64,000 nucleotides of DNA from Hevea brasiliensis (taxonomy: Eukaryota; Streptophyta; Magnoliopsida; Malpighiales; Euphorbiaceae), in contig NC_079502.1 of the NCBI RefSeq assembly GCF_030052815.1, forward strand, positions 620,001-684,000. Direction: 5' to 3'. The position numbers and the translations under genes were made by a program. The notes below the pieces were generated by a model, which saw only the letters and a program-made list of their open reading frames with translations, did no database searches and had not been told where the DNA came from. This document shows, piece by piece, positions 48,116 to 61,162 of the stretch. How positions within the stretch are numbered: position 1 is the first letter of the stretch; every line of letters starts with the position of its first letter.

Positions 48116-51100
48116 TCAATCTCTGAACAGCTGTGGATGTTGTCTCCTCATGTCCTCTTCTCGTTCCCAAGTAACCTCCTGGCCCGAATGATGGTTCCAC
48201 AGCACTTTTACCAATGGTATCTGCTTGTTCCGTAGCTGCTTCACCTCATAAGCCAGAATCTTTATGGGTTCTTCTTCATATGTGAGGTCTGGATTTACTT
48301 CAATTTCTTCTACTGATAGTACATGAGATGGGCCTGATCGATACCTCCTCAACATAGACACATGGAAGACGTTATGTATCTTCTCCAACTCTGGAGGTAG
48401 TGCCAAACGATAAGCCAAAGGACCCACTCTTTCCAATACCTCATATGGCCCGACAAAACGAGGACTTAGTTTCCCCTTCCTGCTGAATCTCATAATCCTC
48501 TTCCGAGGAGAAACTTTGAGGAACACTTTCTCACCCACTGCATACTCAATATCCCTTCTTTTCAAATCAATATAGGACTTACGATGCGATGCGACTTTAA
48601 GTCGACCTTTGATCACCCTGATTTTCTCTTCAGTCTGTTGAACAATTTCGAGTCCAATCATTTTTCTTTCACCCACGTCATCCCAACACAACGGGGTTCT
48701 ACATTTCCTGCCATACAAAGCTTCATATGGAGGCATCCCAATGCTTGATTGGTAGCTGTTGTTGTAAGCAAACTCAATCAAAGGCAAGTGTGTATCCCAA
48801 CTACCCTCAAACTCAATCACACAAGCCCGTAGCATGTCCTCCAAGATCTGAATTACCCTCTCGGGTGGCCATGCATGCGTGGGTAGAATCGCATCTTGAA
48901 GTTCAATCTAGTTCTTAGGGCTCTCTGAAGACTACCCTAGAATCTAGAAGTGAACCTAGGATCTCTGTCTGATACAATGGATACTGGCACTCCATGCAGT
49001 CTCACAATCTCGTCAATGTACAAGCTGGCCAATCTGTCCAAACTGTAGTCCATTCGAACTGGCAGAAAATGAGCAGACTTAGTCAGTCTGTCAATAATGA
49101 CCCACACTGCATCGTGACTCTTCTGTGTCCTCGGAAGTCCCATTACAAAATCCATTGTTATTCTTTCCCATTTCCATTCTAGCACTGACAGTGGATGTAA
49201 TAACCCAGTTGGCACTTGATGCTCTGCCTTTACTTGCTGACAAGTTCGGCATTTGGATACAAACTCTGCCACGTCTCTTTTTAAACCCATTCACCAGTAA
49301 TGCTCCTTTAGCCCTCTATACATTTTTATACCACCAGGGTGCATAGCAAAAGCAGACTCATGTGCTTCCTTCAAAATGATCTGCCTCAAATCAACATCAT
49401 TAGGAACACACATTCTGCCCTGGTGTAGCAGTAAACCATCATCTCTGATTGAGAACTCTGGTTTCTTGCCCTGTCTAACTTCTTCCAACAGCTTTTGATA
49501 CTTTACATCATTCTGAGCAGCCATTCTGATCTGATCAATTAACACTGGCTGTACATGCCATGCAACTGCTATCGGCCCCTCATCATTAATCTCTAGACTG
49601 GCATGTAATGATCTCAACTCATGTACTAAAGACAAAGGAGTAACCTATAGACTTGCCATAGTCTTGCGACTTAAGGCGTCAGCCACAACATTAGCTTTTC
49701 CTGGCTGATAGTCTATTAGACAATCATAGTCTTTTATCAACTCTAACCATCTCCTCTGTCTTAAATTCAACTCTTTTTGGGTGCCCAAATACTTCAAACT
49801 CTTATGATCTGTGTAGATGTAACATTTCTCCCCATACAAATAGTGCCTCCAGATCTTAAAAGCAAACACAATGGCTGCAAGCTCCAAGTCATGTGTCGGA
49901 TAATTCTTCTCATGCGGTTTCAGCTGGCGTGATGCATAGGCAATGACATTTCGATCTTGCATCAACACACAACCTAACCCATTGTGAGAAGCATCGTTGT
50001 AAACTGTATATTCTTTACCCGGTGTAGGTAAAGTCAGGACTGGAGCCTCTGTCAAACATCTCTTCAATTCATCAAAACTTTGCTGGCATTTGTCCGTCCA
50101 CTGAAATTTCACATCCTTTTAAAGTAGCTTGGTCAATGGAGATACCAACATGGAGAATCCCTTCACAAATCGACGGTAGTATCTAGCTAACCCCAGAAAA
50201 CTGTGAAACTCCGTGACATTTCTGGGTGGCTTCCAATTAAGGATAGCTTCAATCTTGCTAGGATCTACCTTAATACCCTCTTCTGATACTACATGCCCCA
50301 AGAAAGATATCTCCTTCAGCCAAAATTCACACTTCGACAATTTGGCATATAGTTGTTTCTCTCTCAAAGTCTGCAGTACAATCCACAGATGTCTATTATG
50401 CTCTTCTGCATTCCTCGAATAGACCAATATATCATCGATAAATACCACAACAAACTGGTCGAGGTATGGTCTGAAGATAGTGTTCATTAGATCCATAAAA
50501 GCAACCGGAGCATTAGTTAACCCGAATGGCATGACCAAGAACTCATAATGGCCATAGCGGGTTCTGAAGGCAGTTTTAGGTATACTCTGCTCTTGTACTT
50601 TTAACTGATAATAACCTGATCTCAAGTCTATTTTGGAGAACACAGCTGCACCTCTCAACTGATCAAATAAGTCGTCAATGCGGGGCAATGGGTATCTATT
50701 CTTTATTGTTACCTTATTCAACTGCCGATAGTCAATGCATAACTGGAGAGTGCCATCCTTCTTCTTTACAAACAACACCGGCGCTCCCCAAGGTGATACA
50801 CTAGGGTGGATGAAGCCCTTGTTAAGCAGCTCTTGCAACTGCACTTTCAATTCTTTTAGTTCTGCAGGTGCCATTTTGTATGGTGTTATGGAGATTGGGT
50901 CCACACCAGGCATAACATCAATCTCAAACTGCACCTCTCTTTCTGGAGGTAATCCTGGCAATTCATCAGGAAATACATCCGGAAAATCACATACAGTAGG
51001 AATGTCCCTTAGTGCTGGACTCCCCACTTGGGTGTCTATCACATGTGCCAAGTATGCTTCACACCCCTTTTTGATCATTCTTCTGGCTAGTGTAGCCGAA

Positions 51101-51540
51101 ATGATGTTTGATGGCAGTAAATGCCTCTCCCCGTGTATTACCACATCACCGTACAAAGGGAGACCAAAAGTGACTGTCTTCAGTCTACAGTCAATCATGG
51201 CGTGATGCCTGGCTAACCAATCCATGCCCAAGATAATATCATAATCTCTGAAGGGCATTTCAATTAAATCAGACAAAAAAGTGTGTCCTTGGATCACCAA
51301 AGGACAATCCCTATATAGCCTATTTACCCTAACCTCCTGGCCTAATGGACTAGTTACTAGCACATCATAGTCCATTGGTACACACTGAATAGTAGTAGGT
51401 CACATCACACTAGCACTAACATACGAATGTGTGGAGCCAGGATCAAATAATACATACACATCTTGGTCAAGGATGGAGAAAATACCAGCTACTACATCTG
51501 ATGTTTCGGCTTCCTCCCTCTGACGCATAGTATACACTCT
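48116..51540 (-). pseudogene. Family A pol (A2): protease, RT, RNase H, integrase, chromodomain-like tail; interrupted by stops
   Basis: Nearly a continuous frame from about 51540 to the stop at 48116. Protease: DPGST near 51440. RT, about 50930-50250: LFVKKKDGT and catalytic FIDD near 50435. RNase H, about 50110-49650. Integrase, about 49635-48700. IGPY/VGPYEVLERVGP and chromodomain-like tail, about 48500-48116. In-frame stops: TGA at 51397, TAA near 50119, TAG near 49642, TGA near 49291 (Trp in relatives) and TAG near 48934 (Trp in relatives). A scrambled, frame-shifting stretch lies at 48862-48900. Long open stretches (418 residues at 50119-51375, 242 at 48116-48844) make it the best-preserved pol here. 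Confidence 0.9.
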
Positions 51541-52754
51541 GACTGGTGCGCCACTAGATACTGGCTGGTTAACAGTGCTCTGACTCCCAGGAGTGTTACC
51601 AGGACCCCTACCTCTGCCTCTACCTCTAACAGCTGACGGTGACCCTCTAGGTGCAGAGACTTGGGCTGATCCTTCCGATGTAGCAAAAGATCCAGACCGG
51701 CGCGGACTAGTGCAATCCTTAGCAAAATGTCCGCTCCCTCCACAATTAAAACATGCACCGGTGGCCTTGAAACAAACCCCACCATGAGTTCTACCACAAG
51801 TTTCACACTGCCGTACTGATAGAGATCCTCGAGAAGCTTGTTGGGTAAGCTGACCAGACCGAGGTGGTCTTTGGCCAGAAAATCTGCCTCTGCCTCTACG
51901 GGAGCTGGATCCCCCAAACTGTTTCCTCTTGCTAGAACCACTTTCAGATGCTTGTCCAGTAGTCTTTTCAGCCTTCTCTTTCTCTTGTGAACCCTTCTTC
52001 ACTGCCCCTTCTGATTCTATCCTTTCCAATTCCAAGGCCTGTGAGATCAATTCAGCAAAATTCTGATGTCTGAAACCCACTATTTGCATTCTCAAATTCT
52101 GCCTTAGCCCAGACTCAAACCTCTTGCATCTGTCTCTGGGGGTGGAGACTAAGCTTCCAGCATAGTGGCTTAGCCTTGAGAAGTCTCTCTCATACTTTGC
52201 TATGGTTCGGTCCCCTTGCTTCAAACTCAGGAATTCTTGCAATTTCTTATCTACATACGCATCGGGAACCCATTTCTGCCTGAATTCCCTCAGGAAGTCT
52301 GTCCATGTCAGCACAGGCGGCTCAACCAGGCTGTGGGGGATGGTCTTCCACCATTCATATGCATCCCCTTATAACAAGGAAACGGAATACTCGAACTTCA
52401 TCTCTTCTGTACACTGCAATTTTCTGTAAACTCGTTCCATTCTTTCTAACCACTGTTCTGCCTCCAGTGGATCCACAGTGCCTTTAAACTCGGTGGCCCC
52501 AAATTTCATCAATTTTTCATATTGCCGAGCTGAGGGCTGTGGTTGTGCTACAGGTACTGGCATTTAGCTTGGGGTGGCACATTACCCGCCATTTGCTGGA
52601 AGAACGCAGCCATCTGCTGTACAAATTGAGCAGGGAACTGCGGTGCTGGAGCAGGAGCTGGAGTGGCTGACCCACTCACGTTCTGGAGTGCTGGGGCTTC
52701 CTCTTGAACCTCAGCCTCAACAGATTGTTCTTCGGAATGATCTCCTCCTTCCAT
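51541..52754 (-). pseudogene. Family A gag (A2), two frame breaks
   Basis: The start ATG at 52754 gives MEGGDHSEEQSVEAE, colinear with A1 unit 2. It is open to 52548, then resumes 52563-52369 with KLMKFGATEFKG and DPLEAEQWLERM, breaks near 52370-52310, and is open again from 52314 (LTWTDFLREFRQKW). That last part has the Gag helix region, a Ser/Arg/Gly-rich basic linker and a complete CCHC knuckle, CFNCGGSGHFAKDC (about 51755-51714). A preceding CETCGRTHGG adds a second Cys pair. The frame runs on into protease, as expected for a single Gag-Pol chromovirus frame. Confidence 0.9.
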
Positions 52755-52924
52755 TCTGTTTTCTCAAAATTTTCTACTTCCTGAGATTAAACACAAGGAG
52801 GTTGACCTCCGTTAGTGTATATTCATGGTGTAAATATATCATATGTATCAATTAAAGACACTTGAGCAATTTTACTTATCAATAAAATGTTCATACACAT
52901 AGTCAAAATTTATTGAAAAACATT

Positions 52925-52936
52925 GCTCTGATACCA
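52925..52936 (-). other. Primer binding site of A2, interrupted by the B4 insertion
   Basis: The complement reads TGGTATCAGAGC. The B4 target duplication CCACT (52934-52938) overlaps its end; the continuation CTAAAACA and the A2 5' LTR lie 8.2 kb away at 61155-61163. Confidence 0.92.
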
Positions 52937-52938
52937 CT

Positions 52939-55900
52939 TGTAACACCCTCCCCGTAGCAACTCCGTACATTCTACTGTTCCGGTGACCGGTGCCAGTCCG
53001 GACAGCTAGAACGTCTGGAAAAATATTTGAACTAAAGTTGGGAATCATAATTAACTCAAATATTAATAAGAAAAATTTAGTAAAAATTTTAAAAATAAAA
53101 TACAACCAAGTAAAACGAGCCGGTGCCCAAGCGATGGGTAACCAGAGGGAAGTTGCGGTTTTCGCAACAAGGAGCCCTAGACCCGGGGGAAAAATTATAA
53201 AATAATTTTTGGGACTCCAGAGAAGGGTAATTGAGGTTCCTATGGCATTAGAATGCCAAGAAAATACCTAGGAAAATTTTTCAATCGGTATAGACAATTT
53301 TGACCCGTTAAGCCAAACGGAGGGCATTTTGGTCATTTCGCCTTCAGAGGTGATTTTTGGCCGACTTGTCCAGTTGAGTAAATAATTAATATAACATAAA
53401 ATATGAATAAACATTACTAGAAATGAAATTTGAAATGAGTAGTGAAAGAAAAGAAAAGAAAATGCAAAATAATGCAAAAATGACATCATTTAAAAATTTT
53501 GACCAATCACAAATTAAGCCATCAATTGACTAACAAATAAAAGACATAAATAAAGACTAAAGGAGTTAAAAAAACGTGAGCAGCTCCTTCTTCTCCTTCA
53601 TGAAAACGTAACCCTCTCCTTCCCTCCCTCCATTGATGAGCTTGGCAAGCTCATGAAGCCCTAAACTTCCACCATATTTCCTCAAGTTCTCAACACAAAA
53701 ATTTATTCTAGAAGCTTGCTAAGGTGTTTGGGAGCAAAAGGGAGAAGAGAAATTAAAGTTGGCAAGCTTGGAGATTCTTCAAGTTGAGGTTAGTGCAACT
53801 ATAAACATAAAACTCTTAAATTTCATGATTTTGGACTTGAACTTGGTAAGACTTATAGTTTAAATGAACAAAAAAAAAATCTCGTGTATGAACACTTGAA
53901 TTTTGGCTGCCCTAGTAAAAGAATATGTAGGAATGTTTTGATGAGCTTGAAGTGAATTAGAAACCATATTTGAAGTTATAAACATATGAGTAATGCCTTA
54001 GTAGCTAACTAAGGTAAATGGCATAAATTATGGATTTGAATTAGGGTTTTGGGGAGTGAAAAATTGATTTGGCTTAGGAAATTGTTAGAGCACATTTTAA
54101 TGGTCAATTAGTGACCATTTTAGGTATGTTAACCATAATTAGAACTGAAAAATAGTATGGTAAAGTGAAAGTGAAATCTAGACAAGAAAGATAGGGACTG
54201 AAAATTCAGTCCCTTTGCACTGCCATAACTTGGGCTGTGTTAGTCCAATTGATGTTTGGCCAATTGGACATGAAACTAGGCTTATAATGGCACATTTTTG
54301 CTGAAGAAACCATGCCCAAAAGACCAAAGCAAGAGGACCAAAACTTGGCCCCAATCCGGAACCCTGAAACTGCCTCTGCAGAATTGACCAAATGAATAGT
54401 AACTGTTCATTTGGCCATAACTCACTGTAGACTTGGTCAATTGGCCTGAAATTTTTACAACAACAAGTTAAGACATAGACAAACAACTTTAATGAGGGAA
54501 CCTACCCCAAATTATGGCCAGAACCCATCCAAACAAGTGGTTCCAGTCACTGTTCATGCACTGTAGATATGGTAATTTTCTGCAGAATGCATATCCGGAC
54601 AGCTTGGGTTTTTAGGCCATATCTGGAGCTACAAAACTCCAAATGGAGTGATTCAAAAAAAGAAATTCAACTAGACAAAATAAGGAACAACTTTTATGTT
54701 TTACATTTCTTCAAATTTCAACAGTAACAGTGTCCAATGGAAAAGTGAAGTTGACTCACCAAAATTGAAAATTCTGCTTGTGTGGGTTTAAACTTAGAAA
54801 TGGTATTAACACTTAATGCCAACAAGTTTTGAATGCCAAATGTGGTATATTGGGAGTGCCAAAGTCAATGTACATATTTTCTATCCAAAAGTCAACATTT
54901 TTGTTGACCAATGAGGTGAATAGTGACACCAAAACCAAAAATTGGCAATTTTGCCAAAATGACCTAAGCTTTGAGAAAGTGACCAAAACTAACAAGTTTT
55001 AAATGTAAAATGGGGTACATTGGGAGTGTTAAAACCAATGCACCTATGTTCTATGCAAAAGTCAACTTTTTGTTGACTATTGAAGTGAATAGTGACATAA
55101 AAACTTGAAATTCAAAAATTGAAGAATTGAAAAGTATCAAATGCCCTAGTAGGCCTAATGTGATTGGTTTGGATAGGTTGGCATGCCAATAGGGTTCTGA
55201 TAGCAGTACTGCGTATGATGTATGGCTTCATTGCCATTCTGTGATGTGATAGCCTATGGCTATACTGATTATGATGTTTTACCTGGCTTTATGCCTTATT
55301 GCTTATATGGCTTATTAGCCATTCTGTTTGCACACCGGGAGACACATTGTGACCGATGGTGTGATAGCCCGAGGTACACAGTACCCGGGCTAGTTTACCC
55401 GTTTATCCAGTCTGGTCAATTTGTATAGGTTACTTAGGCATGGAAAAGTATAACTGTAATTGAACTGATTGTTAAAGAAAATACGAAAACTAAATATCAT
55501 GAATGATTACGATAGAATACAAAGAAACTTAAAAGTCATGAAGAAGTTAATATCATAAAACAAGATTAGCCCTCGATTAAACACTAAGTTGGTAATTATT
55601 TAGTTCTTATGAACACAATGGCTAAGAAATTATGATTTTTATATTGCATATTATTTCTTTCTATTTTATTATTTGCACCACTAAGCTTTATGCTTAGCGC
55701 GTCGCTTTTGCAACGCGTAGGTACTGAAGATTGGACAGAGGGCCAGTAAACCACAGATTCGATAAGGCAGTTCACAGTTCTGCATAGTGTCTGTGTCACC
55801 TCACTGTCAGCAGTGCATTGGTAGGACGCTAGATGTCATTTTGGTATTTTGTAATTGATTTTATTTTCTCATATGTATTTGAACTTATGTAATATATTTT

Positions 55901-56329
55901 GATATTCATGTAAATAATGTAAAGTGTGGTTGTAAATGGAAAAGTGAATGTTTATCTATGATATATGCATGGTATCATATGAGATGGATGAATGATTGAG
56001 AAATGAATGGTTGACAAATGTTGAGAACTGAAATTGAGAAATATTGATGAGATTTTGATATTGGAGTTTGGAAATGATTGAATGTGAATATTGGAAGTGT
56101 TTTTCACAGGTTCCGAAGAACTGTTTTCTCCATTTTTAGCCGGTACTCTGCCGGATTTTCCAAAAAAATTTCGAAACCTCAAATAAATTACAATTTTAAT
56201 AAATGAATTATATTTCACAAGTTATATTCAAAACTATCTTAAAAATGAATTAAGATAAAATAGAGTGCTCCAGCACACTAAGTGGCATAACTTGCTCAGC
56301 TACACTGTAGTCGGGTAAGGGGTGTCACA
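52939..56329 (+). repeat. B4 5' LTR
   Basis: Starts TGTAACACCCTCCCCG and ends GGGGTGTCACA; 3,391 bp. It has the TTCCGGTGACCGGTG module near the start, the near-perfect 13-bp hairpin at 54386-54416, four short palindromes at 55222-55335, and a GCTTTATGCTTAGC hairpin near 55685. Confidence 0.94.
55222..55335. repeat. Array of short palindromes in family B LTR
   Basis: Successive hairpin-capable units: ATGGC-TTCATT-GCCAT (55222-55237), TAGCC-TAT-GGCTA (55250-55262), a GGC..GCC unit near 55283, and ATGGCT-TATT-AGCCAT (about 55308-55323). The array recurs at about 60044-60157, and in diverged form at about 2580-2705, 10120-10215 and 33655-33795. Confidence 0.8.
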
Positions 56330-56334
56330 TTTAG

Positions 56335-56346
56335 TGGTATCAGAGC
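56335..56346 (+). other. Primer binding site, tRNA-Met type (B4)
   Basis: TGGTATCAGAGC, 5 bases after the LTR end; same spacing as in B1. Confidence 0.93.
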
Positions 56347-56456
56347 ACGGTTTAGGCGTTTCTGGGCCTAGATTGAGTCCATACCATGCATTGCATTTGT
56401 AAGAGTCGAGGTGACACTAACGCAGATCTGTTTGTCTTTCTTATTTTGAATAGGAT

Positions 56457-57694
56457 ATGGACCCTACATCTCAGAGGGCAGTTGAGGAGGAAGTGGAGAG
56501 TCATGCTCCACCTGCAGCAGCTGAGACTGGGGGTATGGGAGACCCTGCTCCGCCAGCTCAAGCAGAGCCTGCTCAGCCTCCACAGGCCATGTTTCAGCAA
56601 ATGGCCGATTTCTTTAGACAAATGGCCGGGGTAATGCCACCACCACCACCACCTCCACAACCGAAATCACATTTGGAAAAATTGAGAAAGTTTGGAGCAG
56701 TGGACTTCTATGGCAAGAGAGAAGATGATTACATTGTAGAAAATTGGTTAAACAGAGCAGCAGAGTGTTAAAACAACTCCACCGCACTCCAGCAAAACTT
56801 GGAATCTGCTTATCTCTCTGCAAGACGATGCGTATGAATGGTGGGACACGTGTCCATGAAGTGCAATGTGTCAGAATTTGGGACTTCTTTCTTCAATTTA
56901 AGAAGAAATATGTGGGTAATGTATACCTAGAAGAGAGAAGAAGAGAGTTTATTAACCTGAGGCAGAGACAGTTGTCAGTGGCCGAATATGAGAAGGAATT
57001 CGTAAGATTGAGCCGTTATGGAAGGGAGATAGTCCCTAATGAAGCTGAAAGATGCAAGAGATTTGAAGAGGGACTAAATGACAACATCAAGATCCAGCTC
57101 ACTGCCTTGGGAATCACTGACTTCACTAAGTTAGTGGAAGCTGCATTAAAAGTGGAGAAAGTGAGAGTAAATGAACAAAATAGAAAAGATAGGCAGCGTA
57201 AGAGGGAATTTGGACCAGGACAGTCAAGTATACCGACTGATAGTAAGAAGTTTAAAGGTTCTGGTTCACAAGATCAGACACAGGGCCACAGAGGCCAGAT
57301 TGGGATATCTATAGCTAGTTCTCCGGGCACAATAACAAGGGGATCAACCCCAAAGCCTGAATGTATGCATTGTGGTAGAAGACACAGAGGGGAGTGTCGA
57401 CTGTTAACTGGAGAGTGTTTCAAATGTGGGGCTACGGATCATTTCATAAGAGATTACCCTCAGAGGAGTGGTTCAATAGCTCCAGTACAAGTTGATAGAT
57501 CTTCCCCTATAGTTCAAAGGGGTAAAAGATCGGGTAGAGCAGAAACAGCTGACATTTCACAGAAGATTTTTTCTGAGACAGTTGAAAAGCCCGAAGTCAG
57601 GGTGGTACCACAAGTATATGCTATGGAAGCTCAGGAAGAGCCAAACCCAGACACTGATGAGGCAATGCAAGGAAGTGAAGAAACAAGGAGGTAG
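56457..57694 (+). pseudogene. Family B gag of the gag-only element, frameshifted
   Basis: The start ATG at 56457 (MDPTSQRAVEEEVESHAPP) is open to 56771. It has a Pro-rich stretch and SHLEKLRKFGAVDFYG. Indels between about 56755 and 56890 move the frame, and a long open frame continues from about 56880 to 57694. That part holds the Gag helix region (EFINLRQRQLSVAEYEKEF), a basic linker, CMHCGRRHRGEC and a zinc knuckle CFKCGATDHFIRDY, in which the last Cys of CCHC is Tyr (TAC where relatives have TGC). After the knuckle it reads QVYAMEAQEEP, the usual entry to protease, then ends at TAG 57692-57694 without the DPGST motif. The next bases are the pol 3'-end remnant and PPT, so pol has been deleted. 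Confidence 0.88.
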
Positions 57695-57745
57695 CAACTC
57701 CCCGATTACATAAGTCAGGTAAATTTCGAGGACGAAATTTAAATT

Positions 57746-57758
57746 AGAGGGGAAGAGT
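57746..57758 (+). other. Polypurine tract (B4)
   Basis: AGAGGGGAAGAGT directly before the 3' LTR, preceded by GGTAAATTTCGAGGACGAAA (57719-57738), the usual end of a chromovirus pol. Confidence 0.88.
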
Positions 57759-60700
57759 TGTAACACCCTCCCCGTAGCAACTCCGTACATTCTACTGTTC
57801 CGGTGACCGGTGTCAGTCCGGACAGCTAGAACGTCCGGAAAAATATTTGAACTAAAGTCGGGAATCATAATTAACTCAAATATTAATAAGAAAAATTTAG
57901 TAAAAATTTTAGAAATAAAATACAACCAAGTAAAATGAGCCGGTGCCCAAGCGATGGGTAACCAGAGGGAAGTTGCGGTTTTCGCAACGAGGAGCCCTAG
58001 ACCCGGGGGAAAAATTATAAAATAATTTTTGGGACTCCAGAGAAGGGTAATTGAGGTTCCTATGGCATTAGAATGCCAAGAAAATACCTAGGAAAATTTT
58101 TCAATCGGTACAGACAATTTTGACCCGTTAAGCCAAACGGAGGGCATTTTGGTCATTTCGCCTTCAGAGGTGATTTTTGGCCGACTTGTCCAGTTGAGTA
58201 AATAATTAATATAACATAAAATATGAATAAACATTACTAGAAATGAAATTTGAAATGAGTAGTGAAAGAAAAGAAAAGAAAATGCAAAATAATGCAAAAA
58301 TGACATCATTTAAAAATTTTGACCAATCACAAATTAAGCCATCAATTGACTAACAAATAAAAGACATAAATAAAGACTAAAGGAGTTAAAAAAACGTGAG
58401 CAGCTCCTTCTTCTCCTTCATGAAAACGTAACCCTCTCCTTCCCTCCCTCCATTGATGAGCTTGGCAAGCTCATGAAGCCCTAAACTTCCACCATATTTC
58501 CTCAAGTTCTCAACACAAAAATTTATTCTAGAAGCTTGCTAAGGTGTTTGGAAGCAAAAGGGAGAAGAGAAATTAAAGTTGGCAAGCTTGGAGATTCTTC
58601 AAGTTGAGGTTAGTGCAACTATAAACATAAAACTCTTAAATTTCATGATTTTGGACTTGAACTTGGTAAGACTTGTAGTTTAAATGAACAAAAAAAAAAT
58701 CTCGTGTATGAACACTTGAATTTTGGCTGCCCTAGTAAAAGAATATGTAGGAATGTTTTGATGAGCTTGAAGTGAATTAGAAACCATATTTGAAGTTATA
58801 AACATATGAGTAATGCCTTAGTAGCTAACTAAGGTAAATGGCATAAATTATGGATTTGAATTAGGGTTTTGGGGAGTGAAAAATTGATTTGGCTTAGGAA
58901 TTGTTAGAGCACATTTTAATGGTCAATTAGTGACCATTTTAGGTATGTTAACCATAATTAGAACTGAAAAATAGTATGGTAAAGTGAAAGTGAAATCTGC
59001 CCTAGGACAGCAGCATAGGGACTGAAAATTCAGTCCCTTTGCACTGCCATAACTTGGGTTGTGTTAGTCCAATTGATGTTTGGCCAATTGGACATGAAAC
59101 TAGGCTTATAATGGCACATTTTTGCTGAAGAAACCATGCCCAAAAGACCAAAGCAAGAGGACCAAAACTTGGCCCCAATCCGGAACCCTGAAACTGCCTC
59201 TGCAGAATTGACCAAATGAACAGTAACTGTTCATTTGGCCATAACTCACTGTAGACTTGGTCAATTGGCCTGAAATTTTTACAGCAACAAGTTAAGACAT
59301 AGAAAAACAACTTTCATGAAGGAACCTATCCCAAATTATGGCCAGAACCCATCCAAACAAGTGGTTCTAGTCACTGTTCATGCACTGTAGATATGGTAAT
59401 TTTCTGCAGAATTCATATCCGGACAGCTTGGGTTTTTGGGCCATATCTGGAGCTACAAAACTCCAAATGGAGTGATTCAAAAAAGGAAATTCAACTAGAC
59501 AAAATAAGGAACAACTTTTATGTTTTACATTTCTTCAAATTTCAACAGTAACAGTGTCCAATGGAACAGTGAAATTGACTCACCAAAACTGAAAATTCTG
59601 CTTGTGTGGGTTTAAACTTAGAAATGGTATTAACACTTAATGCCAACAAGTTTTGAATGCCAAATGTGGTATATTGGGAGTGCCAAAGTCAATGTACATA
59701 TTTTCTATCCAAAAGTCAACATTTTTGTTGACCAATGAGGTGAATAGTGACACCAAAACTAAAAATTGGCAATTTTGCCAAAATGACCTAAGCTTTGAGA
59801 AAGTGACCAAACTAACAAGTTTTAAATGTAAAATGGGGTACATTGGGAGTGTTAAAACCAATGCACCTATGTTCTATGCAAAAGTCAACTTTTTGTTGAC
59901 TATTGAAGTGAATAGTGACATAAAAACTTGAAATTCAAAAATTGAAGAATTGAAAAGTATCAAATGCCCTAGTAGGCCTAATGTGATTGGTTTGGATAGG
60001 TTGGCATGCCAATAGGGTTCTGATAGCAGTACTGCGTATGATGTATGGCTTCATTGCCATTCTGTGATGTGATAGCCTATGGCTATACTGATTATGATGT
60101 TTTACCTGGCTTTATGCCTTATTGCTTATATGGCTTATTAGCCATTCTGTTTGCACACCGGGAGACACATTATGACCAATGGTGTGACGGCCCGAGGTAC
60201 CTGGTACCCAGTGCTAGTTTACCCGTTTATCCAGTCCGGTCAATTTGTATAGGTTACTTGGGCATGGAAAAGTATAACTGTAATTGAACTGATTGTTAAA
60301 GAAAATACGAAAACTAAATATCAGGAATGATTACGATAGAATACAAAGAAACTTAAAAGTCATGAAGAAGTTAATATCATAAAACAAGATTAGCCCTCGA
60401 CTATACACTAAGTTGGTAATTATTTAGTTCTTATGAACACAATGGCTAAGAAATTATGATTTTTATATTGCATATTATTTCTTTCTATTTTATTATTTGC
60501 ACCACTAAGCTTTATGCTTAGCGTGTCGCTTTTGCAACGCGTAGGTACTGAAGATTGGACAGAGGGCCAGTAGACCACAGATTCGATAAGGCAGTTCACA
60601 GTTCTGCATAGTGTCTGTGTCACCTCACCGCGCCATGCATTGGTAGGACGCTAGATGTCATTTTGGTATTTTGTAATTGATTTTATTTTCTCATATGTAT

Positions 60701-61151
60701 TTGAACTTATGTAATATATTTTGATATTCATGTAAATAATGTAAAGTGTGGTTGTAAATGGAAAAGTGAATGTTTATCTATGATATATGTATGGTATCAT
60801 ATGAGATGGATGAATGATTGAGAAATGAATGGTTGACAAATGTTGAGAACTGAAATTAAGAAATATTGATGAGATTTTGATATTGGAGTTTGGAAATGAT
60901 TGAATGTGAATATTGGAAGTGTTTTTCACAGGTTCCGAAGAACTGTTTTCTCCATTTTTAGCCGGTACTCTGCCGGATTTTCCAAAAAAATTTTGGAACC
61001 TCAAATAAATTACAATTTTAATAAATGAATTATATTTCACAAGTTATATTCAAAACTATCTTAAAAATGAATTAAGATAAAATAGAGTGCTCCAGCACAC
61101 TGAGTGGCATAACTTGCTCAGCTACACTGTAGTCGGGTAAGGGGTGTCACA
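57759..61151 (+). repeat. B4 3' LTR
   Basis: 3,393 bp, same ends as the 5' LTR. Sample differences are C/T at 53014 versus 57834-57836 (GTGCC/GTGTC) and TCTGG/TCCGG near 53035/57855, plus a small replaced stretch near 54178-54192 versus 58998-59015. Confidence 0.94.
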
Positions 61152-61162
61152 CCACTAAAACA

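Larger units (their letters stand above)
52939..61151 (+). mobile_element. Family B gag-only (non-autonomous) LTR retrotransposon B4
   Basis: 8,213 bp: LTR 52939-56329, internal 56330-57758 (1,429 bp only), LTR 57759-61151. A perfect 5-bp target duplication CCACT flanks it (52934-52938 and 61152-61156). It has PBS, gag and PPT but no protease, RT, RNase H or integrase. The two LTRs are nearly identical, differing mostly by single transitions, so insertion is recent relative to A2, which it interrupts. It would need Pol supplied by an autonomous family B element such as B1. Confidence 0.93.
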
